Of a stretch of DNA of 64,000 bases, positions 9,001-16,400 are shown piece by piece. Source of the DNA: Micromonospora echinospora (GTDB lineage: Bacteria > Actinomycetota > Actinomycetes > Mycobacteriales > Micromonosporaceae); NCBI RefSeq assembly GCF_900091495.1, contig NZ_LT607413.1, positions 2,232,001 through 2,296,000 on the forward strand, read 5' to 3'. How positions within the stretch are numbered: position 1 is the stretch's first letter; every line of letters starts with the position of its first letter. The position numbers and the translations under genes were made by a program. The notes beneath the pieces are model-generated. The model was not told the DNA's origin. It was given only the letters and a program-made list of their open reading frames with translations, and searched no databases.

Positions 9001-9978
9001 TCAGCCCAACCGCTTCCGGAAGTGGTCGATCGTGCGTCGGAGGCCGTCCTCGGGCGCGACCCGGGGCTCGTACCCGAGCAGGTCCCGGGCCAGGGTCAGG
9101 TCCGGCCGCCGCATCTCCGGGTCGTCGGCGGCGCGGGTGACATAGGTCACCTCGGACGTGCTGTCCGAGAGCGACACGATCAGTTCGGCCAGCTGCCGCA
9201 TCGACATCTCGTGCTCGGTGCCGCAGTTGATCGGCCCGGTCTCGGTCGAGTCGAGCAGCAGCAGGATGCCACGCACCAGGTCGTCGACGTAGCAGATGGA
9301 GCGGGTTTGCGCCCCGGTGCCGTGGACGGTGATCGGTTCGCCCCGCAGTGCCTGGGCGACGAAGGTGGGAATGGCCCGACCGTCGTCCGGCCGCATTCGG
9401 GGGCCGTACGTGTTGAAGATCCGCACGATGGCGACGTCCAGTCCGTGGCGCCGGTGGTAGGCCATCGTGGCCGCCTCCGCGAACCGCTTGGCCTCGTCGT
9501 AGACGCTGCGGACGCCGATCGGGTTGACGTTGCCCCAGTACGTCTCCCGCTGCGGGTGCTCCTTCGGGTCGCCGTACGCCTCCGAGGTGGAGGCCAGCAG
9601 GAACCGGGCCCCGTCGGCGACCGCCCGGTCGAGCAGGTGCAGCGTGGCGACCGAGCCGACCCGGAGGATCTCGATCGGGATGGTGGCGAAGTCGGTCGGG
9701 CTGGCCGGGGACGCCATGTGCAGGATCGCGTCGAAGCGTTCCGCCAGCGCCGGGTGGTGGGTCGGCAGGCCGTCCGAGATGTCCGCCTCGACCAGCGTGA
9801 AGGTGGGGCGCTCGGCGAGGTGGGCGACGTTCTCCTTGGAGCCGGTGATGAAGTTGTCCACCGCGACCACCGTGCAGCCGCGATCGAGCAGCACGTCGAC
9901 CAGATGCGACGGGACGAAACCGGCGCCGCCGGTGACGAGAATGCGGTGACCGGCACCGAAACGGGGAGCTACCTTCAT
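9001..9978 (-). CDS. NAD-dependent epimerase/decarboxylase, UDP-glucuronate decarboxylase-like
   Basis: An extended short-chain dehydrogenase acting on a nucleotide sugar, 325 residues. It has an N-terminal NAD-binding TGGAGFVPSH motif, VAVDNFITGSKENV, a MASPASP segment typical of UDP-xylose-synthase-like enzymes, STSEAYGDP, the catalytic YDEAK and RIFNTYGPRM. The third glycine of the usual GxxGxxG is proline here. The likely product is UDP-xylose or a related sugar for the envelope, but substrate cannot be read from sequence. The ATG at 9978 has a TAGGCT box seven bases upstream. It lies upstream of the LCP genes. Confidence 0.85.
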   Translation of the reverse strand: MKVAPRFGAGHRILVTGGAGFVPSHLVDVLLDRGCTVVAVDNFITGSKENVAHLAERPTFTLVEADISDGLPTHHPALAERFDAILHMASPASPTDFATIPIEILRVGSVATLHLLDRAVADGARFLLASTSEAYGDPKEHPQRETYWGNVNPIGVRSVYDEAKRFAEAATMAYHRRHGLDVAIVRIFNTYGPRMRPDDGRAIPTFVAQALRGEPITVHGTGAQTRSICYVDDLVRGILLLLDSTETGPINCGTEHEMSMRQLAELIVSLSDSTSEVTYVTRAADDPEMRRPDLTLARDLLGYEPRVAPEDGLRRTIDHFRKRLG

Positions 9979-9985
9979 GCCGGCC

Positions 9986-9991
9986 AGCCTA
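9986..9991 (-). promoter_or_regulatory. -10 box of leaderless promoter candidate (epimerase)
   Basis: TAGGCT ends seven bases before the ATG at 9978; no Shine-Dalgarno sequence intervenes. Confidence 0.4.
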
Positions 9992-10035
9992 CTCAGCGCT
10001 GCCGTCCCGCGCCGTGCCGCACGCCGGGGTCGGTT

Positions 10036-10090
10036 GGTTGCCGGGGTCCTCCTCCTCCTCGATATGAGGTAGGAGGGGACCCCGGCAACC
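10036..10090. terminator. Long hairpin downstream of the symporter operon (family member B)
   Basis: GGTTGCCGGGGTCCTCCTCC... pairs with ...GGAGGGGACCCCGGCAACC around GATAT. It sits after the actP stop codon and before the epimerase promoter. Its GGGGACCCC core and GGTTGCC flank recur near 58.47 kb. Confidence 0.7.
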
Positions 10091-10122
10091 GCCGGAGCGG
10101 TCGGTGGACGAGCCGGCCCTGT

Positions 10123-11796
10123 CTAGTGGGCTCCGGCCCCCGTCACGGCACGGACCTCCAGTTCGGCGTACTTCTCCTCGTCGCTCTCCTTCGAGATGAC
10201 GGTGCCGAACCAGCCGCAGAGGAAACCGAACGGGATGGAGAGGAGCCCCGGGTTGGACAGGGGGAACCACTGCCAGTCGTGCTCGGGGAACATGGACGTC
10301 GGCTGCCCCGACACCACCGGCGAGAAGAAGACCAGCAGGACGGCCGAGAGCAGGCCGCCGTAGATGGCCCAGACCGCTCCGGAGGTGTTGAACCGCTTCC
10401 AGAACAGGCTGTAGAGGATCGCCGGCAGGTTGCCCGAGGCGGCGACCGCGAAGGCGAGCGCCACCAGGAACGCCACGTTCAGGTTCTGCGCGTAGATCGA
10501 CAGCAGGATGGACACCGCGCCGATGACCAGTGCGGAGAGACGCGCGACCCGGACCTCCTGCCGCTCGGAGGTCTGCCCGTTGCGGAGCACGTTGGCGTAG
10601 AAGTCGTGCGCGAGGCTCGACGACGACGCCAGGGTCAGCCCGGCCACCACCGCCAGGATGGTGGCGAAGGCCACCGCCGCGATGATCGCCAGCAGGGCCG
10701 CACCGCCCAGATCGCCGCCGAGGAAGTCCACGCCGAGCACCTCGGCGAGCTGTGGTGCGGCGGTGTTGCCCGCCTTGTCCTGCGCGGTGATCGCCTCACC
10801 GCCGACCAGCGCCGCCGCCCCGAAGCCGAGGGCCAGGGTGAGCAGGTAGAAGGTGCCGATGATGCCGATCGCCCAGAGCACGCTCTTACGGGCGGCCTTG
10901 GCGGTGGGCACCGTGTAGAAGCGGATCAGGATGTGCGGCAGGCCCGCTGTGCCGAGCACCAGGGCGATGCCGAGCGAGAGCAGGTCCATCTTGTTGTAGA
11001 ACGTCTGGGTGGCGTTTCCGGCCACCTCGACGCCGTACCGGAGTCCCGGTTCGAGGAAGGCGTTGCCCTTGCCGGAGGAGGCGGCGGCGTCACCGAGCAG
11101 CGCGGACAGGTTGAACTGGTACTTCGCCAGCACCAGCAGCGTCATCACCAGCGCGCCGCCCATCAGCAGGAACGCCTTGACGATCTGGACGTAGGTGGTG
11201 CCCTTCATCCCGCCGACCGTGACGTAGATGATCATCAGTGCGCCGACCATGATGATGGTGGCGACCTTGGCGGTGTCCGCGTCCATGCCGAGGAAGGTGG
11301 TGCCCGGCTTGATGCCGAGCAGGAGCGCCACCAGGGCGCCCGCGCCGACCATCTGGGCCAGCAGATAGAAGATCGACACGGTGATGGTGGAGGCCGCGGC
11401 GGCGGTCCGGACCGGCCGCTGACGCATCCGGAAGGCCAGTACGTCGGCCATCGTGTACCGGCCGGAGTTGCGCAGCAGTTCGGCGACGAGCAGCAGGGCC
11501 ACCAGCCAGGCGACCAGGAAGCCGATCGAGTAGAGGAAGCCGTCGTAGCCGTACAGGGCGATGATCCCGGCGATGCCCAGGAACGACGCCGCCGACATGT
11601 AGTCGCCGCCGATCGCCATGCCGTTCTGGAAACCGGAGAAGGACCGGCCGCCGGCGTAGAAGTCGGTGGCCGTCTTGGTCTGTCGGCTGGCCCAGATGGT
11701 GATGGCGAGGGTGGCCGCCACGAAGACCAGGAAGAGGGCGATGGTCAGGTTGCGGGCGGTGGTGTCGGCCGCCTCAGCCGCGAGCATCGTCGTCAC
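10123..11796 (-). CDS. actP: Cation/acetate-type symporter (solute:sodium symporter family)
   Basis: A sodium:solute symporter of the ActP/MctC type with about 13 membrane helices, 557 residues, importing acetate or other short monocarboxylates. Family signatures are DFYAGGRSFSGFQNGMA, GGDYMSAASFLGIAG, GTAGLPHILIRFYTVP and SSSSLAHDFYAN. The GTG at 11796 has GGGAGGTGA six bases upstream and overlaps the end of the DUF485 gene by 23 bases, so the two are translationally linked. A GlxR/Crp-like palindrome lies upstream of the operon. Substrate is inferred from family and from the DUF485 partner. Confidence 0.9.
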   Translation of the reverse strand: MTTMLAAEAADTTARNLTIALFLVFVAATLAITIWASRQTKTATDFYAGGRSFSGFQNGMAIGGDYMSAASFLGIAGIIALYGYDGFLYSIGFLVAWLVALLLVAELLRNSGRYTMADVLAFRMRQRPVRTAAAASTITVSIFYLLAQMVGAGALVALLLGIKPGTTFLGMDADTAKVATIIMVGALMIIYVTVGGMKGTTYVQIVKAFLLMGGALVMTLLVLAKYQFNLSALLGDAAASSGKGNAFLEPGLRYGVEVAGNATQTFYNKMDLLSLGIALVLGTAGLPHILIRFYTVPTAKAARKSVLWAIGIIGTFYLLTLALGFGAAALVGGEAITAQDKAGNTAAPQLAEVLGVDFLGGDLGGAALLAIIAAVAFATILAVVAGLTLASSSSLAHDFYANVLRNGQTSERQEVRVARLSALVIGAVSILLSIYAQNLNVAFLVALAFAVAASGNLPAILYSLFWKRFNTSGAVWAIYGGLLSAVLLVFFSPVVSGQPTSMFPEHDWQWFPLSNPGLLSIPFGFLCGWFGTVISKESDEEKYAELEVRAVTGAGAH

Positions 11797-12139
11797 GGGT
11801 CACCTCCCCGATCTCGGCACGGATCCGGTCGGCGACCGGATCGATCTTCCGGTCGGCGTACCGGGCGTAGAGCCAGGCGATCAGGAACGTCGAGACGAAC
11901 TGGAGCAGCCCGAACACGAGCGCCACGTTGATGTTGGTGCCGAAGAGCTTCGTGCCCATGAAACCCCGCGCGTACGCGGAGAGGATCACGTAGAGCGCGT
12001 ACCACAGGAAGAAGGCCACGGTCATCGGGAAGACGAAGCCGCGCAGCGCGCGGCGCAGACCGGCGAACTCGTCCGACCGTTGTACGGCGAGGTACCGCTC
12101 GCGGTTCGTCGTGGCGGGAGTGGGTGTGTCCGTCGACAT
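11774..12139 (-). CDS. DUF485 small membrane protein, partner of the symporter
   Basis: A small inner-membrane protein of 121 residues with two hydrophobic helices (VFPMTVAFFLWYALYVILSA and VALVFGLLQFVSTFLIAWLY). DUF485 genes usually precede actP; the E. coli counterpart is yjcH. Its biochemical role is not established. The ATG at 12139 is chosen because the family motif RSDEFAGLRRALRGFVFP follows shortly after and AAAGGTGGTGA lies upstream. It overlaps the symporter gene by 23 bases. Confidence 0.88.
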   Translation of the reverse strand: MSTDTPTPATTNRERYLAVQRSDEFAGLRRALRGFVFPMTVAFFLWYALYVILSAYARGFMGTKLFGTNINVALVFGLLQFVSTFLIAWLYARYADRKIDPVADRIRAEIGEVTRDDDARG

Positions 12140-12265
12140 CTGTAGATCACCACCTTTCGCAGGCGTGGGGTGTTGCGCGCACCGTAGGGACGGTGCTTCC
12201 CGCCGGAAAAGGCAAAGATCGGTGCCGGTCGCTCGCTGCGCCGAACGGGCGATTGGCTGCGCCGA

Positions 12266-12279
12266 GTGACCTAGGTCAC
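12266..12279. promoter_or_regulatory. GlxR/Crp-like operator upstream of the DUF485-actP operon
   Basis: GTGACCTAGGTCAC is a perfect 14-base palindrome matching the GTGA-N2-TA-N2-TCAC form of actinobacterial Crp/GlxR sites. It lies about 130 bases upstream of the DUF485 start. Confidence 0.6.
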
Positions 12280-12374
12280 GTAGTCGAACGGTCGTCGTTG
12301 ATCGCCGGCTACCCACCCCGGCTTCCCGACCTGGGGTGGGAGGTGGGGCCGTGTCCGTCGCCGGGAGGTGGTGG

Positions 12375-12917
12375 TCATCCGGCCAGCGTGCGGTACCGGC
12401 CCCGGTGGTGCAGCAGCGGCTCGGCCCGTTCGGCCACCCCGGGCAGTTCGACCACCTCGACGGTCGCCTCGACCAGCAGCGCCCAGCCGCACTCGCGGCT
12501 GTTGTCGAGTCGGCAACCCACCCAGCCGCCGGCGTCGGCCGGCACCGGGCCGTACGGTGTGTCGACCCACTCGTCGAGAGCGAAGAGGCCGCCCGGAGAC
12601 GGGAAGAGGCCCGCGAACCGGTCCGCGAGCTGTCGGTGCGCCGGGCCGAGGACCGCGACCGCGAACCGGCCCGCCTCCTCGGCCGCCGCCCACAGGTCGG
12701 CCTCCGGATCCACCAGCCCGAGCAGCCGGTCCGGCTCCCCCTCGGCGACCAGGGTCGACGAGACGGTCAGCCCGGCCGGTCCGGGTGCCGTCCAGAGCGT
12801 CACCGGGGACGCCAGTCGCCCCCGTAGCCGCCGCGCCGGTGACCGCTGCCCGGCCGGCGTGGCGAACGGGTCGACATGGTGGATCTCCGCGCCCGCTTGA
12901 TGATTCACGTGAAACAT
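12375..12917 (-). CDS. Flavin reductase-like domain protein
   Basis: A FMN-binding split-barrel protein of 180 residues. SPVTLWTAPGPAGLTVSSTLVAEGEP matches the flavin-binding core of the flavin reductase family, and GRFAVAVLGPAHRQLADRFAG follows it. The C-terminal strand region ends RGRYRTLAG. It may reduce FMN or simply bind it; no oxygenase partner is nearby. The ATG at 12917 begins MFHVNH, and this codon run doubles as a near-perfect parS sequence. The SRPBCC gene lies 28 bases upstream on the same strand. Confidence 0.75.
   Translation of the reverse strand: MFHVNHQAGAEIHHVDPFATPAGQRSPARRLRGRLASPVTLWTAPGPAGLTVSSTLVAEGEPDRLLGLVDPEADLWAAAEEAGRFAVAVLGPAHRQLADRFAGLFPSPGGLFALDEWVDTPYGPVPADAGGWVGCRLDNSRECGWALLVEATVEVVELPGVAERAEPLLHHRGRYRTLAG
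12901..12916. promoter_or_regulatory. parS-like ParB-binding site
   Basis: TGATTCACGTGAAACA differs at one position from the canonical parS sequence TGTTTCACGTGAAACA. It overlaps the first codons of the flavin-reductase gene (MFHVNH). Confidence 0.6.
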
Positions 12918-12945
12918 TGTGACCCGGCCGGCGGCTCCGTGGGCC

Positions 12946-13434
12946 TCACCGCTCGCCATCCGACCGGGCGGCGGCCACCACCACCGGGTCGGCGCAGCCG
13001 GCCGCGAAGCCGGCGATCCGGCGGCGGATGTCCCGGCCGAGCAGCCACGTCCCGATCCGCTCCGCCACCGGCCGCAGGAACGCCGGGCGGCAGCGGAAGC
13101 TGTACCGCCAGGTGGCGACCGTGGTGTCCGGATCGGGACCGGGGGCGAACCGCCAGCCGCCAGCGAACACCTCGAAGAACCACGGGCCCCGGACCATCTT
13201 CATCCCCACGTGGCTCGGCGGGACGTACGAGACGTACTCGCTGACCATGACCAGCCCGTGTCGGGAGCGGGTGACCGTGCGCACCCCCTTGCCGGGCCGG
13301 GTCGCCCCGTCGGCGAAGTGCTGCTCCCGGACGAACGGGTCCCACCGGTAGCGCACCGACCCGACGGTCTGCGACACGGCGAACGCCAGTTCCGGGGGCA
13401 CGGGGACGGTGACGACCGATTCGACGACGGGCAC
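12946..13434 (-). CDS. SRPBCC (polyketide cyclase/START-like) family protein
   Basis: A helix-grip-fold protein of 162 residues that probably binds a hydrophobic ligand. The N-terminus VVESVVTVPVPPELAFAVSQ and the later RGPWFFEVFAGGWRFAP and TTVATWRYSFRCRPAF are typical of SRPBCC polyketide cyclase/dehydrase-like proteins. No catalytic residues can be assigned. The start is the GTG at 13434. It is divergent from the small hypothetical gene at 13539 and followed by the flavin-reductase-like gene, probably in one transcript. Confidence 0.75.
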   Translation of the reverse strand: MPVVESVVTVPVPPELAFAVSQTVGSVRYRWDPFVREQHFADGATRPGKGVRTVTRSRHGLVMVSEYVSYVPPSHVGMKMVRGPWFFEVFAGGWRFAPGPDPDTTVATWRYSFRCRPAFLRPVAERIGTWLLGRDIRRRIAGFAAGCADPVVVAAARSDGER

Positions 13435-13525
13435 TGACCCATTGTGCCGCCGTCCGCCAAGCCGGGAACGGGTCGCGGACTGCCGGCCGGATGGCGGCTG
13501 ACCAGCGGTGGATGCGGACGGCCTC

Positions 13526-13531
13526 TATCGT
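13526..13531 (+). promoter_or_regulatory. -10 box of leaderless promoter candidate
   Basis: TATCGT ends seven bases before the ATG at 13539. Confidence 0.35.
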
Positions 13532-13538
13532 GCCGGGC

Positions 13539-13793
13539 ATGGCCCCCGTGACACCGCAGCAGCTCGCCAGCAGTCGACTCGTCATCGCGGAATCCGTGCT
13601 CCGGAACGAGGTGGACTTCCGCGGCTACCCGCACCGGCACCTCGCGGTCGTCACCCGGCCGCGAATGGCGAGCAGCTCTATCACCCAACTCCTGGAGGCC
13701 GTCGAGTACCTCTCCCACTTCGGGTGGGAACTGGTCAGCGTCACCAGCGCCAACGACAGTCGCATGCTCTACGCCTTCCTGCGCCTGCGCTGA
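13539..13793 (+). CDS. Small conserved hypothetical protein
   Basis: An 84-residue protein with no domain I can name. It has a positively charged middle (YPHRHLAVVTRPR) and a compact alpha/beta C-terminus (LLEAVEYLSHFGWELVSVTS). The GWELVSV stretch resembles the short DUF4177-type fold, but this is weak. The ATG at 13539 is preceded seven bases earlier by TATCGT and has no Shine-Dalgarno sequence, so it may be leaderless. It is divergent from the SRPBCC gene and convergent with the ABC transporter operon. Confidence 0.6.
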   Translation: MAPVTPQQLASSRLVIAESVLRNEVDFRGYPHRHLAVVTRPRMASSSITQLLEAVEYLSHFGWELVSVTSANDSRMLYAFLRLR

Positions 13794-13797
13794 GCGG

Positions 13798-13858
13798 AGC
13801 GACGGTCAGCGGGAGGCGAGCCCGGTCAACGGGAGACGAGCCCGGTCAGCGGCGGGGA
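13798..13858. repeat. 20-base tandem repeat, about 2.5 copies
   Basis: GGTCAGCGGGAGGCGAGCCC is followed by a near-copy (two changes) and a partial third copy that contains the stop codon of the ABC permease gene. It is probably a slippage duplication of the gene end. Confidence 0.55.
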
Positions 13859-15534
13859 GTCACCGCCGTCAGCAGCTCCGGGGCCCGGTTGTCGAGCACG
13901 TCACCGGCGAGGTACGCGCCGAGCAGCGCCGCGCCCAACCCGTACCCGAGACCCAGCGGTGCGGCCAGCCAGAGCCAGGCGTCGCCGAGCAGCGCCGCCG
14001 CGACCACCATCGGCACCGCCGCGGCCGCCGAGCCGAGCATCGAGACCAGGGTCAGCAGGCCCTTGGCGATCCCGGCACCACTGTTCAGCGCGAAGGGGTT
14101 GCTCGTCTCCGGCAGCGAGTACGCCCCCAGCACCGAGACGATCGAGTTGATCGCCAGCCCCGCCCCGTACGTGGCAAGCAGGCTGCCCGCCATCACGCCC
14201 AGCCACGCCGGCCGACCGAGCAGCACCGCCAGGACGACGGCGACGACGGCGAGCATCGGCAGCACGTACACCGAGAACGCGGCCATCCGGGCTTGCAGCT
14301 CCAGCCGACCGGGCACCCCGGCGACCACGTTGGCCGCGTACGCGCTGCCGTCGAAACCGAACTGGTTGGCCAACGTCACCGCGGCGAGCAGACCGACGAA
14401 GACCATCGAGATGCTGACCGTCACCGGGGAGGAGTCGGGGGTGGCCAGTTCCACGCCGTCCCCGGCCGTGAAGCTGGCCCCGCCGAAGTTGACCATCACC
14501 GGCACGAAGAGCCCGACCACCGCGATCGTGATCAGGTTGGCCCGCCGTCGGGCGTCCCGCCACCAGTAGCGGCACTCCCGTGCCACCAGCGCGCCGAACC
14601 GGTCCCGCCGGGCCCAGCCCACCACACGCGGGAAAAGCTGCGCGACCGCCCCGCCGACCGGGCCGCTGCGGGTCTTGGCCGGACCGGAACTGGCCGCCCC
14701 GACCATCGCCGACTCCAGCGACCGGGACCACCACACCAGCAGCGCGCCGATGGCCGCTACGGTGATCAGCAGTTTCACCGGGACCGCCCACGCCCGCCCC
14801 TCGGCCACGTCGATGCCGACCGTCCAGGGAGCGCCGAACGGGGTCCAACCGACCACCCGGGCCACCCCGGCCAGCCGGTCCCAGTCGGCGTCCTGCACGG
14901 CGGCGAGTACCACCAGCTGCAACGGACCGAGCAGCGCGGCGAGCACGGCGAGCAGCACGGCCGCCAGGTCGCGGACCCGCCGGGACCGCAGCATGGTGGC
15001 GAAGGCGCTGGTGATCGCCCGGCTGGCCGCCACGCAGAGCAGCAGCCCGGCGACCACCCCGACCACGGCGGCCACGGCCGCCGCCGTGCCACCGAGCAGG
15101 CCCGAGGTGAGCACCAGTCCGGTCATGGCGAGCAGGGTCGCCACCGCCGGCACACTGACCAGTGCGGCGGCGAACAGCCCGGTGACCAGGGTGCGCCGGG
15201 AGATCGGCAGCAGCGCGAACCGGGCCGGGTCGAGCGTCTCGTCCACGCCGAAGAAGACCAGCGGCAGCAGCAGCCAGCCGAGCACCACCAGCCCCCCGCC
15301 GAACGCGGCGGCCATCAGCGCGTACCGGGACTCGTCGGCCAGCCCCGGGGCGGCCAGCAGGAAGAACCCGGTGCCGGCGAACCAGAGCCCGGCGATCACG
15401 CCGCCGACGAAGAGAGCGATCCGCCAGCCCTGACCCCGGAAGTTGTTGCCCATCACCCGCAGCTTGAGCCGGACGAAGTGACGGGCCGACACGGGACGGA
15501 CCCGCTCGACGGGCTCCGTCACCGCGACAGCCAC
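13846..15534 (-). CDS. ABC-2-type transporter permease
   Basis: A polytopic membrane protein of 562 residues with about 12 hydrophobic segments, forming the membrane part of an ATP-driven exporter. The N-terminus (RHFVRLKLRVMGNNFRGQGWR) resembles actinobacterial exporters, and a mid-protein RECRYWWRDARRRANL motif precedes the second membrane half. The GTG at 15534 lies inside the 3' end of the ATPase gene (16-base overlap), so the two are translationally coupled. The cargo is unknown. Confidence 0.82.
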   Translation of the reverse strand: MAVAVTEPVERVRPVSARHFVRLKLRVMGNNFRGQGWRIALFVGGVIAGLWFAGTGFFLLAAPGLADESRYALMAAAFGGGLVVLGWLLLPLVFFGVDETLDPARFALLPISRRTLVTGLFAAALVSVPAVATLLAMTGLVLTSGLLGGTAAAVAAVVGVVAGLLLCVAASRAITSAFATMLRSRRVRDLAAVLLAVLAALLGPLQLVVLAAVQDADWDRLAGVARVVGWTPFGAPWTVGIDVAEGRAWAVPVKLLITVAAIGALLVWWSRSLESAMVGAASSGPAKTRSGPVGGAVAQLFPRVVGWARRDRFGALVARECRYWWRDARRRANLITIAVVGLFVPVMVNFGGASFTAGDGVELATPDSSPVTVSISMVFVGLLAAVTLANQFGFDGSAYAANVVAGVPGRLELQARMAAFSVYVLPMLAVVAVVLAVLLGRPAWLGVMAGSLLATYGAGLAINSIVSVLGAYSLPETSNPFALNSGAGIAKGLLTLVSMLGSAAAAVPMVVAAALLGDAWLWLAAPLGLGYGLGAALLGAYLAGDVLDNRAPELLTAVTPRR

Positions 15535-16283
15535 GACAGCTCCTCGCCGGTCGCGGTGCGTCCGCCGACCACCTCCACGAAGACCTGCTCCAGCGAGCGC
15601 TCCCCGCGTACCTCGTCGAGGGTGCCGACCCGCTTGATCGTCCCGTCGGCGAGGATGGCCACGTGCGAGCAGAGGCGCTCCACGACCTCCATGACGTGGC
15701 TGGAGAAGACCACCGTCCCGCCGCCGACGACGTACCGGTGCAGGATGTCGCGGATCAACGCCGCCGAGACCGGGTCGACCGCCTCGAACGGCTCGTCCAG
15801 CACCAGCAGCCGGGGACCGTGCAGCAGCGCGCAGGCCAGCCCGATCTTCTTCTTCATCCCGGCCGAGTAGTCGACCACCAGGGTCCGGCCGGCGTCGCCC
15901 AGGGCGAGCACGTCGAGCAGCTCCGCCGCGCGCTGGTCGACCACCGTCGGGTCCATGCCGCGCAGCAGGCCGTGGTACGCCAGCAGTTCCGCGCCGCTGA
16001 GCCGGTCGAAGAGGCGTACGCCGTCCGGCATCACCCCGAGCAGCTGCTTCGCCCGGACCGGGTCACCCCAGACGTCCTGCCCGAGCACCCAGGCGCCACC
16101 GGCGTCCGGCCGCAGCAGGCCGACGGCCATCGACAGGGTGGTGGTCTTGCCGGCGCCGTTCGGGCCGAGCAGCCCGTAGAACGACCCGGCCGGGACGTCG
16201 AGGTCGACGCCCGCCACCGCGACCTTGGTGTCGAACCGTTTGGCCAGCCCGCGCAGCTGAAGGGCCGGGTGCGCAGAAGTCAT
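15519..16283 (-). CDS. ABC transporter ATP-binding protein
   Basis: ATPase subunit of an exporter, 254 residues. Walker A is LLGPNGAGKTTT at about residues 38-49, the signature is degenerate (YSAGMKKKI), Walker B is RLLVLDEPFEAVDP and the switch is SSHVMEVVE. This YSAGM-type signature is common in ABC-2 exporters. The ATG at 16283 follows TAGTTT by six bases with no Shine-Dalgarno sequence, pointing to a leaderless transcript. It is co-transcribed with the downstream permease. Confidence 0.9.
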   Translation of the reverse strand: MTSAHPALQLRGLAKRFDTKVAVAGVDLDVPAGSFYGLLGPNGAGKTTTLSMAVGLLRPDAGGAWVLGQDVWGDPVRAKQLLGVMPDGVRLFDRLSGAELLAYHGLLRGMDPTVVDQRAAELLDVLALGDAGRTLVVDYSAGMKKKIGLACALLHGPRLLVLDEPFEAVDPVSAALIRDILHRYVVGGGTVVFSSHVMEVVERLCSHVAILADGTIKRVGTLDEVRGERSLEQVFVEVVGGRTATGEELSWLSR

Positions 16284-16289
16284 GACCCG

Positions 16290-16295
16290 AAACTA
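16290..16295 (-). promoter_or_regulatory. -10 box of leaderless promoter candidate (ABC operon)
   Basis: TAGTTT ends six bases before the ATG at 16283. Confidence 0.4.
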
Positions 16296-16400
16296 TCCGC
16301 CGGACTCCACCGGACTCTCCTGCTCAGGGACGATCTCGACCTCCACCTCAGGGGACCGCTCTCATCCGGGCGGCTGACCCGGGCGGTCGACGGCGGTCAC

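Noticed and set aside
9022..11931. A 969-codon open frame on the plus strand opposite the epimerase and actP genes
   Set aside because: It is composed of low-complexity Arg/Gly/Glu/His-rich sequence and exactly covers conserved minus-strand genes. It is an antisense artefact of high G+C third positions.
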